From NCBI GenBank assembly GCA_017462605.1, contig JAFTQV010000002.1:1-58645 (forward strand): a stretch of DNA of 58,645 nucleotides, given 5' to 3'. Positions 44,731 through 56,200 of this stretch are shown one piece after another. The notes beneath the pieces are model-generated. The model saw nothing but the letters and a program-made list of their open reading frames with translations, was not told where the DNA came from and ran no database searches. The translations under genes and the position numbers were made by a program. Numbering within the stretch: the first letter of the stretch is position 1; each line of letters starts with the position of its first letter. This stretch comes from Clostridia bacterium (GTDB lineage: Bacteria; Bacillota; Clostridia; Oscillospirales; CAG-272).

Positions 44731-46485
44731 ATGAACATCGTTTTAAGCTTGCTTTGCGGTCTCGCACTCTTCCTTTACGGAATGGACGTTATGGGCGAGT
44801 CGCTCAAAAAAAGCGCAGGTACAAGACTTAAACAAATACTGGAAAAAATGACCTCAAACCCCTTTAAGGGATTTCTTTTGGGTCTCGGTGTAACCGCGAT
44901 CATTCAGTCCTCGTCTGCGACGACGGTAATGGTCGTCGGCTTCGTTAACTCGGGAACGATGACCCTTCTTCAATCGGTAGGCGTTATCATGGGAGCAAAC
45001 GTGGGAACGGCGGTCACCGCGTGGCTCACGGCAATGTCGGGAATAGGAAGCGACGGCGTTAATGAAGCTCTCGGTATTATCGAATGGCTTAAGCCCGATT
45101 CCTGGATGCCCATTCTTGCCGTAATAGGCATATGCCTCGTGATGTTCTCAAAAAGAGGAAAGAAAAAGGATATAGGAGCTATTCTTCTCGGATTTTCGAT
45201 CCTTATGGTCGGTATGTCTATGATGTCCGACTCCGTTAAGGATATCCCCGAGGAGTCCTTGAAATCGATCCTCACAATGTTTGAAAATCCTATACTCGGA
45301 GTTCTTGCGGGATGCCTCCTTACCTGCATAGTTCAGTCCTCATCCGCATCTATCGGTATTCTTCAGTCTCTTACCGTTACGGGCGCCGTATCCTACGGTA
45401 TGGCGATCCCGCTTATTATGGGTCAGAATATAGGTACTTGTATAACGGCGATCCTCTCGTCTTTGGGAGCAAGCAGAAACGGAAAGAGAGCCGCGTGCAT
45501 TCACCTCTTCTTCAACGTTATAGGAGTTGTTGTCTTGCTTTCGGTATTCTCAATATTCAATGCGATATTCAAATTCCCGTTTGTCGCGGGAGCTATCGAT
45601 ATGTGGGGCATATCTCTTGTGCATACCGTCTTCAAGCTTATGACGGTTGCGCTCATCTTCCCCTTCCATAAGCTTCTCGTCACACTTACTAATCTTGTTA
45701 TTAAAGATAAAAAGGATGAAAGAGAAAAGACAAATCTTCTTGATGAAAGACTTTTCGAAACTCCCGGTGTTGCTGTCGGAGCGGCTACGTCCGTCACCGT
45801 TGCTATGGCTAAGATCTCTGCGGACGCGCTTAAAAAATCGCTCGAGGTATTCAATAGCTATGACGTCAAGCTTGCCGATGAGGTAAGAGATCTCGAGAGT
45901 AAGGCTGATACTTACGAGGACCTTCTCGGCTCGTATCTTGTCAAGCTCTCGTCCTACGATATGAATGAGCAGGATTCAAATCAGATAACGAAGCTTCTGC
46001 ATATTATAGGAGATTTCGAGAGAATTTCCGATCACGCCGTCAATATAGTCGAATCGGCAGAGGAAATGAAGGATAAGAAGCTTGACTTTTCAAGCGAAGC
46101 AAAGCATCAGATATCGGTTATGGTAAAGGCTATCGGAGATATCGTTGAGATGACGTACAGTGCCTTTGCTAATAATGACGTTAAGCTTGCTGAGCAGATA
46201 GAGCCCCTTGAAGAGGTTGTGGACAGGCTTCGCGATGAGATCAAGAGAGGCCACGTCATAAGACTTCAGAAGAGCGAGTGCGATATAGAGCATGGCTTCG
46301 TTCTCTCGGATCTTCTCAATGATTTTGAAAGAGTATCCGACCACTGCTCCAACGTTGGCAGCTGTGTTGTTGAGATCTCGAAGTATGACGATCTCAGTAT
46401 GCATAAATACACCGATAATGTAAAGGCAAACAGAGATGTCTTTGAAGAAACTGTAAATGAATATATGAAGAAGTATAGCTTCTGA
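44731..46485 (+). CDS. Na/Pi cotransporter with PhoU-like domain
   Basis: The 584-residue protein has two inverted transporter repeats, each with a QSSSA motif (QSSSATT at 59-65 and QSSSASIG near 205), typical of the NptA/YjbB sodium-dependent phosphate transporter family. About eight membrane segments span 1-320. Residues about 350-560 are helical and PhoU-like (LLHIIGDFERISDHAVNI and DLLNDFERVSDHCSNV), which in relatives tunes phosphate flux. AAAGGAG ribosome binding site. It is likely co-transcribed with the DUF4190 gene. Confidence 0.93.
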   Translation: MNIVLSLLCGLALFLYGMDVMGESLKKSAGTRLKQILEKMTSNPFKGFLLGLGVTAIIQSSSATTVMVVGFVNSGTMTLLQSVGVIMGANVGTAVTAWLTAMSGIGSDGVNEALGIIEWLKPDSWMPILAVIGICLVMFSKRGKKKDIGAILLGFSILMVGMSMMSDSVKDIPEESLKSILTMFENPILGVLAGCLLTCIVQSSSASIGILQSLTVTGAVSYGMAIPLIMGQNIGTCITAILSSLGASRNGKRAACIHLFFNVIGVVVLLSVFSIFNAIFKFPFVAGAIDMWGISLVHTVFKLMTVALIFPFHKLLVTLTNLVIKDKKDEREKTNLLDERLFETPGVAVGAATSVTVAMAKISADALKKSLEVFNSYDVKLADEVRDLESKADTYEDLLGSYLVKLSSYDMNEQDSNQITKLLHIIGDFERISDHAVNIVESAEEMKDKKLDFSSEAKHQISVMVKAIGDIVEMTYSAFANNDVKLAEQIEPLEEVVDRLRDEIKRGHVIRLQKSECDIEHGFVLSDLLNDFERVSDHCSNVGSCVVEISKYDDLSMHKYTDNVKANRDVFEETVNEYMKKYSF

Positions 46486-46493
46486 TAAAAAAT

Positions 46494-46552
46494 AAAAAAG
46501 CAAGAATTTGCAAATGATAGTTGTCATTATCAAATACATTTTCTTGCTTTTT
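46494..46552. terminator. Bidirectional terminator
   Basis: AAAAAGCAAGAA pairs with TTCTTGCTTTTT (46541-46552) around a 34-nt loop, with A- and T-runs at both ends. It lies between the rightward Na/Pi gene and the leftward DUF368 gene. Confidence 0.75.
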
Positions 46553-46570
46553 ATTTTTTTGATCAGTTTA

Positions 46571-47434
46571 TTAATCCTCGTGATTTTCGATAGAAGCATC
46601 AACTTTATTTTTCTTTAAAAGCTTTTTTAGCCTTTCATTGTTTTCTTTGATATCGCCAAGGTAGAAGGATATTAAAAAGCCTATCGGTACTAAGATAAAC
46701 GCAATGGCTGTGCCGAGAGATAGAGAGGGGATGCAGCTCTCGTTCATTACTCCCGGAATTATGGATATAAAAAGTCCGAAGATGACCGAGAAGGTCACGG
46801 TATAGAACCTTTTCAAAAGAAGATTCATCAGAACCGAGACGAGAAGCGCGCCGAAGGCAAGTCCGATAGCCGCAGGCAGAAGTATCTTGAAGTTCAGATC
46901 GGCAAGCGCGCCGACGTAGGTTTCGTAAAGCCCGAGGGCGGAGAGTATCACCGCGCTGTCAACTCCGGGTATGATATATGATGCGGCGACCGCAAAGCCG
47001 AGAAGTACAGACTGAATAAAGTTCGGCTCGGAGACTGAAGGCAAAAGACCTCTTCCAAATATGGTGAAGGCAAGCCCCAAAACGGCAACGCCGCCGACTA
47101 AAAAATAGTATTTATTTGACCAGCCGCATTTTTTGACCTCTTTATAGAAAAGGGGCAGAGTGCCGAGGACAAGACCCAAGAAAAGATATCTCGTTTGCAT
47201 CTCGAAGGTCTCGAGAGCAAAGTCAACGAGCTTGCTGAAAAGCAGAACTCCAACGCCGAAGCCTAAAAATAGCGGGACGAGAAAAAGCACGTTTTTCTTG
47301 AATTCCTTAAAAATAGTGCCTATGGCGTTTATGGTTTTTTCGTAAAGACCGAAAATAACGAGAAGGACGCTGCCGCTGAGACCGGGAGCGATACCCCCCA
47401 TTCCAACAACTATGCCCTTAAGGAAATTTTTCAT
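46571..47434 (-). CDS. DUF368 (PopT-type) polyprenyl-phosphate transporter
   Basis: The 287-residue protein has eight to nine hydrophobic segments and the DUF368 signature at its start (GIVVGMGGIAPGLSGSV) plus ASYIIPGVDSAVILSALGLYE. DUF368 proteins were shown to recycle undecaprenyl phosphate across the membrane for cell-wall synthesis (PopT). It has a C-terminal basic, charged tail. Monocistronic, opposite to its neighbours, with a GGGAG-like ribosome binding site. Confidence 0.9.
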   Translation of the reverse strand: MKNFLKGIVVGMGGIAPGLSGSVLLVIFGLYEKTINAIGTIFKEFKKNVLFLVPLFLGFGVGVLLFSKLVDFALETFEMQTRYLFLGLVLGTLPLFYKEVKKCGWSNKYYFLVGGVAVLGLAFTIFGRGLLPSVSEPNFIQSVLLGFAVAASYIIPGVDSAVILSALGLYETYVGALADLNFKILLPAAIGLAFGALLVSVLMNLLLKRFYTVTFSVIFGLFISIIPGVMNESCIPSLSLGTAIAFILVPIGFLISFYLGDIKENNERLKKLLKKNKVDASIENHED

Positions 47435-47533
47435 TTTAATCTCCCTTTAAAGTAAAATACGTTAAGATGATAACATATTTTTTGCCCTTTGTCAACAAAG
47501 TAAAAAAAGCTTAGAAAAATATTTAAAAAAGCC

Positions 47534-47562
47534 TTGACTTTTACCACTCTCGGTGCTATATT
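47534..47562 (+). promoter_or_regulatory. Sigma-A promoter of the antiporter gene
   Basis: TTGACT (47534-47539) and TATATT (47557-47562) are 17 bp apart, about 55 bp before the ATG at 47617. Confidence 0.7.
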
Positions 47563-47616
47563 ATTGATTTGGTAAATACGGACTATTATATATATGAAAG
47601 AAGGCGACGGTAAAAG

Positions 47617-48960
47617 ATGTCAGAAACAGCCGTAATTTTAATAACTCTCTCGATAGCTCTGCTCTCGGGACTCTTACTTTCAAGAGTAATGAAAAAGCTC
47701 CAGCTCCCTGCGGTCACAGCGTATCTCATCGCAGGAGTTCTTATAGGACCTTATCTTCTCGGTTCTTTAGGCTTTGGATTCAATGCGGATAGCAATGCGC
47801 CCGAAAAATATTCTATCCTTTGCGATCTCGCTCTTGGATTTATTGCCTTTGCGATAGGAAATGAATTCAGAGTAAGCCAGCTTAAGAAGATAGGCAAGCA
47901 GGCAACCGTTATAGGTATTTTGCAGGCTGTGGTCACAACGGTGGTGACGGATGCGGTTCTTATAGCCCTCTCCTTTATTCTTCCCGACGGTATGCTTCCC
48001 ATTCCTGCCGCAATAATTCTCGGCGCTGTCGCAACCGCAACCGCGCCCGCCGCGACCCTCATGGTCGTGCGCCAGTATAAAGCAAAGGGACCTGTTACGG
48101 ATATTCTTCTTCCCGTCGTTGCGCTTGACGATGCGGTAGGTCTCGTTGTATTTGCTATCTCATTCGGCGTTGCGGATGCTATCAATACGGGAACGGTAGA
48201 CGCCGTATCTATGATAGTCAATCCTCTGATCGAGGTAATTGTCTCGCTTGTACTCGGAGCGGCTATGGGCTTTTTGTTTAACCTTTGCGAAAGATTATTC
48301 CATTCAAGATCGAAGAGAATGGCAGTCTCGGTCACCTTCGTTATGCTCACGGTTGCGATATCCTCGCTTAAGTTTGATAACCTTCCCGGCGGAATACATA
48401 TACATTTCTCCTCGCTTCTTGCATGCATGATGCTCGGAACGATATTCTGCAATATCTGCGATTTCTCAGAGGAGCTTATGGCGAGAGCGGATAGATGGAC
48501 GGCGCCTCTTCTTATACTCTTCTTCGTTATCAGCGGAGCAGAGCTTAAGCTTGACGTATTCCTTAACTGGGTATTCGTCGTTATCGGCGTTGTATATATT
48601 ATCGCAAGATCCTTCGGTAAGATGTTTGGCGCGACGGTTAGCGCTAAGCTTATGAAGGCAGACGATAATGTTGTTAAGTATCTCGGTATAACCCTTCTGC
48701 CTCAAGCAGGAGTAGCTCTCGGAATGGCAAGCCAGGCATTGCTCTTTGGCGGCGAGGTCGGAACGCTGGTCCAGAGCATAACTCTTTTCGCGGTCCTCAT
48801 CTATGAGCTTGTCGGTCCCTTCCTCACCAAGGTAGCTCTGACCAAGGCGGGCGATATACAGTCTGAGGGCAAGGTCAGCGCAAGAGAGGAAGCAAGAATA
48901 CAGATAGAAGAGAAAAAGCATAAGTCTCATTCGGAAAAGAGACATTTCAGATTAAGATAA
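47617..48960 (+). CDS. CPA2-family cation/proton antiporter
   Basis: The 447-residue membrane protein has about 12 hydrophobic segments of the Kef/NapA-type Na+/H+ exchanger fold (QLPAVTAYLIAGVLIGPYLLG, FAIGNEFRVSQLKKIGK, VALDDAVGLVVFAI). The LDDAVG segment carries the acidic pair used for ion exchange. The tail (about 415-447) is short, polar and basic, without TrkA-type nucleotide-binding domains. Whether it exchanges Na+ or K+ cannot be told. Confidence 0.9.
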   Translation: MSETAVILITLSIALLSGLLLSRVMKKLQLPAVTAYLIAGVLIGPYLLGSLGFGFNADSNAPEKYSILCDLALGFIAFAIGNEFRVSQLKKIGKQATVIGILQAVVTTVVTDAVLIALSFILPDGMLPIPAAIILGAVATATAPAATLMVVRQYKAKGPVTDILLPVVALDDAVGLVVFAISFGVADAINTGTVDAVSMIVNPLIEVIVSLVLGAAMGFLFNLCERLFHSRSKRMAVSVTFVMLTVAISSLKFDNLPGGIHIHFSSLLACMMLGTIFCNICDFSEELMARADRWTAPLLILFFVISGAELKLDVFLNWVFVVIGVVYIIARSFGKMFGATVSAKLMKADDNVVKYLGITLLPQAGVALGMASQALLFGGEVGTLVQSITLFAVLIYELVGPFLTKVALTKAGDIQSEGKVSAREEARIQIEEKKHKSHSEKRHFRLR

Positions 48961-48968
48961 AAATAAAA

Positions 48969-49211
48969 TTATTTGTCACTTAAAAGCCATTCGGGAGAAA
49001 CGCCGAGAATTTCGGATAACACCAAAAGCTCGTAATCCGCAACGAATCGCGTGCCTATCTCGATCCTGCTAACACTATCCCTCTCTATATTTATTCCTTC
49101 TGTCTGAAGCTTCGCGGCAAGATTTTCCTGCGATAACTTTAATCTTTTTCTCGCTTCTTTTATTTTCTTTCCGCAAATGTTTTTCTTACCGTTATAATCG
49201 TATATTTTCAT
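48969..49211 (-). CDS. XRE-family transcriptional regulator
   Basis: An 80-residue single-domain Cro/C1-type helix-turn-helix protein (IKEARKRLKLSQENLAAKLQ, RDSVSRIEIGTRFVADYEL, ILGVSPEWLL). It lies 15 bp downstream of AraC regulator 2 on the same strand and is probably co-transcribed with it. The first giant locus has no equivalent. Its target is unknown. Confidence 0.85.
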   Translation of the reverse strand: MKIYDYNGKKNICGKKIKEARKRLKLSQENLAAKLQTEGINIERDSVSRIEIGTRFVADYELLVLSEILGVSPEWLLSDK

Positions 49212-49226
49212 GTTTTTCTCGTTTTC

Positions 49227-50030
49227 TTAAATATAGTCGCCTTTTCTGTATTCTCCGGGGGTCAAGCCTGTCTCGGCGAGAAAGGCTCTGTGAAAGCTTC
49301 TTTCGCCCGAAAAGCCGCATTCGAGCGCAATGTCTATCATTTTAAAATCGGTTTTCTTTAAAAGAGACATAGCAAAGTCGATACGGAAGGAGTTAAGCAG
49401 CTGCCTGAAATTCATATTGTAAAGCGAGCTTATACACCTTGAAACGTATGCGGGATGATATCCGAGAGCCGCTCCTACCGATTCTCTTGAAATGTCCTCT
49501 CTTGCATGGGAATTAATATATAAAAGGATAGAGGTGAGCGCATCGCCTCGGTATCTCTTTTCGCTCGGCTCGGCAGAAGAGAGAAATTCTTCCATAATAG
49601 GGAAGAGAAGCGCCTTATAGAATCTGTTCGTTCTTTTTTCTTGTGAAACGAAAAGCTCCTTGTTATCGGGGAGCTTCTTTTTTATGTATTCAAAAAGCCC
49701 GTCCGAGAGCTTGAATTTAAAGTTTCTCCAGCCTGCAAGCAGCTCCGAGTCGGAGACAAGAGCATTGATATAGCTATTGGAGAAGACGCATATCCAGATC
49801 TTCACCCGATCAGCACTTTTGTATGAATGCGCCTTGAAGGGAGATATAAATATAGCCTCGCCGGGTCTTACGGTGGTTTTCTCTTTGTCAACCGTCACCG
49901 TTATTTCATTCTCTAAAACTATAAGAAGCTCGTTGTATTGATGAAGGTGAGAGTCAAAGCAATACTTCTCGTTCTTTATTCCGCATTTTAAATTCTCACC
50001 CGAGCCGAAATTAGTCGTTTGTATTCTCAT
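49227..50030 (-). CDS. AraC-family regulator 2, cupin plus HTH
   Basis: The 267-residue protein parallels regulator 1 along its length: cupin sensor with DSHLHQYNELLIVLENEITV, a helical linker, and the AraC double helix-turn-helix with ALECGFSGERSFHRAF and TGLTPGEYRKG near the end. The motif LLNSFRIDFA corresponds to LLNSIRADHA of regulator 1. It is divergent from the second giant gene. Its own promoter (50075-50103) overlaps the TTGTCA repeats, so autoregulation is likely. Confidence 0.93.
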   Translation of the reverse strand: MRIQTTNFGSGENLKCGIKNEKYCFDSHLHQYNELLIVLENEITVTVDKEKTTVRPGEAIFISPFKAHSYKSADRVKIWICVFSNSYINALVSDSELLAGWRNFKFKLSDGLFEYIKKKLPDNKELFVSQEKRTNRFYKALLFPIMEEFLSSAEPSEKRYRGDALTSILLYINSHAREDISRESVGAALGYHPAYVSRCISSLYNMNFRQLLNSFRIDFAMSLLKKTDFKMIDIALECGFSGERSFHRAFLAETGLTPGEYRKGDYI

Positions 50031-50065
50031 TTTTTCTTCCTCATCAAAAACTAAAAGGTTACATT

Positions 50066-50092
50066 TTGTCAGTAATTATAACACTTTTGTCA
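50066..50092. promoter_or_regulatory. Candidate AraC operator 2 (direct repeats)
   Basis: TTTTGTCAGT and CTTTTGTCATA contain TTGTCA at 50066-50071 and 50087-50092, same orientation, 21 bp apart. They reproduce the pair and spacing at 6424-6450. The second repeat doubles as the -35 of the giant promoter, and the pair covers the -10 and spacer of the divergent araC promoter. Confidence 0.7.
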
Positions 50093-50103
50093 TACGAAGT
50101 CAA
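50075..50103 (-). promoter_or_regulatory. Sigma-A promoter of AraC regulator 2
   Basis: On the minus strand, TTGACT (50098-50103) and TATAAT (50075-50080) are 17 bp apart, directing transcription into the regulator gene. Confidence 0.7.
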
Positions 50104-50114
50104 TTACGTATGAT
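50087..50114 (+). promoter_or_regulatory. Promoter of giant 2
   Basis: TTGTCA (50087-50092) and TATGAT (50109-50114) are 16 bp apart. The -35 hexamer is the second half of the candidate operator, as expected for activation by a protein touching RNA polymerase. Confidence 0.55.
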
Positions 50115-50205
50115 AAAATAAATATGAAGAAAGAAACAATATTTCTTTTTGCTTGTTAATATTGCACAAAAATATTTGGTAAAAATGCATTTTCAGGAGG
50201 AAATT

Positions 50206-53200
50206 ATGAGATCCGGAAAGAAAAGAAAGTTAAAAATTGTCGCTCTCATCTGCTCGCTTGCATGCCTGCTTTCAACAGGTGTTATAGCTGCATTCGCAAG
50301 CAGCGCTATCGAGACGGTGGGTGAAATGGCGAAGGACGTTGACGGGGGCGATGGAATTGCGACCGCCTTCTCCTCGTATAAGGTGCAGGACACCGTGAGG
50401 GCGTCAAGCTCGCTTGTCGGCGATGTTCAGTACACCGTTTATCACAATAAGACGAGCGCGATAAAGACGGGCTATGAAGGCACGCCTATCGTTGTCTATA
50501 CCGTCAACCATCCTACCGTACAAAGAGTCGGAACGGATAGCAATAAGACGATAATAACCTCTATGCTTGATAAGGGTTACGTCGTTATAGTCCTGGACTT
50601 CCTTAATAATAGCGATATAACCACAACGGATATTGCAAATTATACTCAGCAGTTCAGGCAGGATATCGTAAATAAAAAGGTCATCACCTATTCGGGATTT
50701 CCCGAGGGAAATCCCCGAGAGACTTTTATTGCTCCCTCGGGCTGCAACGTGCTTCTTCAGCAGGTGTTCTGGAGTATAGATAAGCATTCTGCTGAAGGAA
50801 CTCTTGAGAAGATAGTTGAAAACTGGAATACGGATTTCCGTACCACAAAGGGCGGAAAGCTTGTTAAATGGGTGCATTCGGACGGAACGAGAAAGAAGGT
50901 TCTTGATGGCGCGACCTGGCATAATGCCGACGGCAGCGCGAATACCTCGGGCGGTCAGTATACGTACGTTAAGTACACCGTAGCGGAAACTATTACCGAC
51001 TGCGTTGATCCGGACGGCAGCTTCATTGATATGGATCTCTATATCAACGTAGTATATCCCACCTCGCCTAATACCGAAGTACCCGTTATGTCTCTCGCAA
51101 ACTCCTCGGGATATCCCACAACTTCCGTGACAAGCGCGGATCTGCGCCCACACTCCAATGACTTCCTTTATAACGGATACGCAAACGTGGTATTCGACTA
51201 TATGTGGGAGCCAATGTCGAGAAACGCGAGCTGGGGCTACTATGACGGCAGCCAGGGCAATACGAAGGACCATATGAACTACGGTCTTATGATGTATAAC
51301 GATAAGCTCGTCAATACCGCAGCAATGCGTTACTTAAGAAATCTTTCTCTTTCGGATAAGACGGGAGAATATAACTTCGATCTTGACGCATTCGGAGTAT
51401 ACGGCAACTCGAAGGGCGGCTGGTTCTCCTACCTCGGAGAGGCTGTGCTTCAGAAGGAGCTTATTTCAAGCACCGAGGGTATGACGAAAGATGCGCTTGA
51501 GACCGCGATAGACCTTAAGCTTGCATCCTTGGTGCCCGACCGCTATTATAACGGTCACGACGGAACTACCCGTTACCAGGCGAATGCGGGTAAAATAGAG
51601 AAGGACGGCTTTACCGTAAGAGCGGGAGAAAAGCAGCCTTGGCTTACCTATGACGGCAAGGAGATAATCTCCGGTTGCCAGCTTACCAACGCCTGCAACG
51701 GCTCGCAGGAAGAGGATATTTCAGAAGGTCACGTGCCGATCTTCATATCCTGCAATATGACTGATACCTATAACGCGGCATACGGCTATTCGATAAATAT
51801 TTATAACATCTGCCGCATGCTCGATATACCTCTTCTTCATTTTGAAGTGCCGATCGGCCATACTCTTACCAGCGGTAAGGATATGAATTACAACGTAGAC
51901 ACCTATGAGAATTACTTCAAATACGTTGGCTATTTTCTTAAAGATCTTCCTATCGACGTAGCGTACGTCTCCCCTATGGATAAGGCGGGAGAGGTTGCCG
52001 TTACCGATAAGATCGAAATTCACTTCACGGGCATTGTAGAAAGCAGCGAAATAGCTAAAATAACCGTTACTTCTGAAAATTCCTCTGTAAGCGGATCGTG
52101 GGAGTCTTCCTTCGGCGGAACTGTATGGACGTTTACTCCCGAGGCTCTTTCGGGAGACACCGTTTATACCCTTGCTATCCCCTCTGATTTTGCGGGCAAT
52201 AACGGCGTTGCCATGGGCAAGGCGTATACCCTTAGCTTTGAGACCGAGAAGGACTCGGCTAAGTATCTTGGCGCAAGCGGCGAATATTATACCTTCACCG
52301 CTCCTAAGGAATTCACCTTCGGCAATACCTATGTTTTCCGCTTCCTCGTTACCAACGATGCGGCTAATAAGGCTATGCTTTATGCTGTTGACGGTGCGGG
52401 AGACACAGAGGGCGAGCTTCTCGGCAGCGTAAACCTCAGAGGAGCGGGAACTTACGAGATCGACGTCACGGATTATATCGCGGCGAAAGCAGATCAAGAG
52501 GTCACTCTTATGCTTAAGGCAGAGAACGCCAAGGGCGAAAGAGAGGTTCTTAATAGCGAGGACGGCTCGGCTATATATAATCTTCCCTCAAAAAATAAGA
52601 ACTCCAAGGTCACCTTCGAAAATGGCGTTACCATCGGAGAAGAGACTGCGGTTTCGGTATATGTAAGCACACCTACTCCGAAGCCTAATGCAGATAATCC
52701 TCTTTCGGTTTATTACGACAATCCCACACATTTATTTACATATTCGGGTATAATGGGCGGATTTAAGACCACTCCCGAAAACTATGGAAGAAGATTTACC
52801 GTTGAGTTTGACGTGTATGATACGGTCGAGCGAGTAATGAGAGTTCAGCTCAATACCATGACCAAGCGTGTAGATTACGGCACGATCGACTACGACCACG
52901 TGTTCTTCAACGTAAAGACCAAGGCAAACGGTTGGACTCACGTTGAATTTACCTATAACGTATACGAGCCCGATTACGGCTTTGCATCAGACGGCAACTC
53001 TCAGTCTCTTGCGGTATACCTTTCTCCTACTGGCTATCAGGCGGCGGGAGAAGAGAAGCTTGCTTATATCAACGGACTCAAGGTCACCGAGATCACGACC
53101 GAGATGACCGTTGGCAATGCTTTCCTTGCAGAGAAAGAAGACGGAACGGGCATTAGCTATAAAGCGCCTCAAAACGCGGTGAAGCCTCTTGCGGTCTACA

Positions 53201-56200
53201 ACGGCGATACCAAGGTCGGCGAGTATTCGACTCTTGCCGAAGCATTCGCGGCTTACACCTCGGGATATACTCTTAAGCTTCAGTCCGATTATACCCTTAC
53301 CGATAGCGGAATTTATTCGGGAATGGGAAGCTTTGCCGAGATCAATATTGATCTGAACGGCTATACCGTATATTCAATGAACACTACGGGAGCATTTCTC
53401 TGGCTTAAGTCAACGACTAAGAGCGCTACCGTTATCAACGTTTCGGGCGGAGCTATCCGCCTCGGAAGATGCGCGCTGATATCCTATGCCGACTCCACCT
53501 TGGAGGGAGCAGGCAAGGCGTGGGGCGTGAAGCTTGACGGCGTATATATAGGACTCACCGAAAACTCATTCGCGACCGAGCTTCTCTCAACATCGGATTT
53601 ACCGAGCGGCGCTGAGACAGACGTCAACGTTGAATTCAATAACTGTATTTTCGATATCCCCGATGAAAAGAGAGCAAAAGACGCAGCAGTCCTCTTTACC
53701 GCTCCCGCCTCAAAGTCGCTCGGACTTACCTATGACGTAACGGGCGGCGAGATAAGGCTTTCAAGTCAGAGATGGATAACCGTTATCGATAACGCGATGA
53801 TCGTTGAATTCCATAAGGACGCATCAGATAACTATACCGTACTTAAGATGCCCGAGTCAATAACGACGTCTGTCAGCGGTTCTTACCTCACGAAGGACGG
53901 CTACGCTAAGTTTGACAAGGCAGCCTCGAGTGAGTATATCACTACCTATACCTTGGCGTGCGACGAGAATTCGACCCTTTACGGAGTAATTACGGACGAT
54001 TACCTCGATGACGAGGCTTACCCCTTCCTCGTATTCAAAAACGGCGTTCTTATCAGCGGAGAAGCAACCTTTGCCGCGGCGATAACCAAAGCGAACGGAT
54101 ACCTTAAAGGCACCGATCTTGCCGATGAGAAAGTAGAAATACTTCTGCGCCGCGACTTTGTCAACACGGGCGAAGCATCCTTCGGCTCGACCAACGGCAC
54201 GATACTTATAGACCTCGGCGGACATACTCTTTCAAGAAGCAGCACTTTAGTGAATGCTGTCGTCAATTCCTCAACCGTATTCACCTATCCCACTTCCGTC
54301 ATCTTCACCAACGGAAGACTTGACGTAATGAAGGATAAGGGAGTAATAGGCGTTACCCATTGCCTTATAGCGGCATCGTCTACCAAGACCTTCAACGTGA
54401 CCTTTGATAAGGTAACCTTCGGCTTCGGCGCACAAAGCCCCGAGACTATCACAAAATCAGAGGGTATTTTCTGGTCGATGTGGCAGAACGGCTACGATGC
54501 AAGTACCGTAACCAATCTTACTCTTAAGGATTGCACGCTTGACCTCGTGACCAATGCGCCCGCGAACGGAGCTACGCTCTTCAAGCTCACAAATACCGAA
54601 AAGGGTCAGGTAAACTTTAAAATGCTCGGTGGAGAGATCATTTCGAGCGGAGCGGAGTATACGTTTGCAACGACTGACTCAAAGGATTCCGTCCTCGTTG
54701 GACTTGGCAGCGGCGGAAAGCTTCCCACCCTCAAGGTCAAGAGCGGCGGCGCGGTTATAGATTACGCATTCAGAACCGAATCGGGAGACTACACTAACTT
54801 CACGACAGATGGAAGCACTGAGGGCGGATACGACCTTTACGAGCTTACCGTAAACCAGAACGTGACCGATTACGGAATGATCCCCGGAACGTATGAGAAT
54901 GCCGAAAGCTACCCCTTCGTCCTCTTTATGGACGGTCAGTTCGTTGGCGCTTACGGCACTTGGAAGGCGGCGACGCAGGGCGCGGGAACAGCTCTTGACG
55001 GTAAATCCGATAAGACCGCGTATCTGCTTATGCGCAGAGACTACAACAATACGGGCGATTCCGCAGACGGCGGATCCATCAATAAGGTCAACGGCACGCT
55101 CGTTGTCGATCTCGGCGCGCACACCTTCACAAGAGGCGCAAATATTTTCGATATGTATTATTACAAGTCGAATACCGCGCCTGTCAATATGATAATAAAG
55201 AACGGCTCGCTTCGCACTCTCGGAAAGCCGATCTTTGCAAACCAGATAAATGCGGATACCGAAAGCGCGGTCAAATCCTGGAACGTCACCGTTACGGGAG
55301 TGACCCTTGGATTTGCCGAGGGCGCGGAGTCCACGGGTGAAACCTTCGTTACCACCTGGACGAACCCTGTCAAGGATGCGGATAAGGTAATAACAACGCC
55401 CTGCACGATGAGATCGCACACCACTCTCGTATTCAAGGATTGTACCTTCGATCTTAATACGAACAGACCCACGACCAAGCCCACTCTCTTCGATCTTTCG
55501 GATAATAACGGATACGACCTCGTTAAGACTGATATCGTTATCGAGGGCGGAGAAATTATCTGCGATAGCTTGAAGAACGTTACTATCGCAACCAAAAACG
55601 AGGGTACGGACAGCGTTACCTTCACAAAGAGCGGCGGTAAATACGCAACTCTTACGGCAACAACTACCGCAAAGGATGCTTCGCATTACACAGGCGCATT
55701 CGATACTCCCGAGGGCACGATGTATTACGTTGAGATCGCGGATGACGGAGTTAATTCGACCTACGTTCTCGATAAAATGACCTTCGGCGAGCTTTCCGCT
55801 CCCATTACGGCTAAGTATCTTTCGGCTCTTGATTATCCGTTCTTCGTATTTTCCGACAGCAGCTTCAGCAGCGCGAAGGATTACTGGAGAAATGCGATAG
55901 ATGCGGCGAAGGAGCTTGTCAACGATGATAGCGAAAAGAATGTTACGGCAAATATCGTTTTAAGACGCGACTATGACGTAAGCAAGACGAATACCGCGGG
56001 CAAAAGCGATGCGGGCAGCAACTTCAATAACGCGAAGGGGAAGATCTCGATCGACCTCAACGGAAAAACTATCAATAACGTTGATACCTACTTTATAGAC
56101 GTTTACTTTGAATACAAAAATGCTTCTTACCTCGGCTACAAATCTACCGTGGAGATCAAGGGCGGAACTCTTAAAAATTCAAGAGCGACCTTCCCCATGA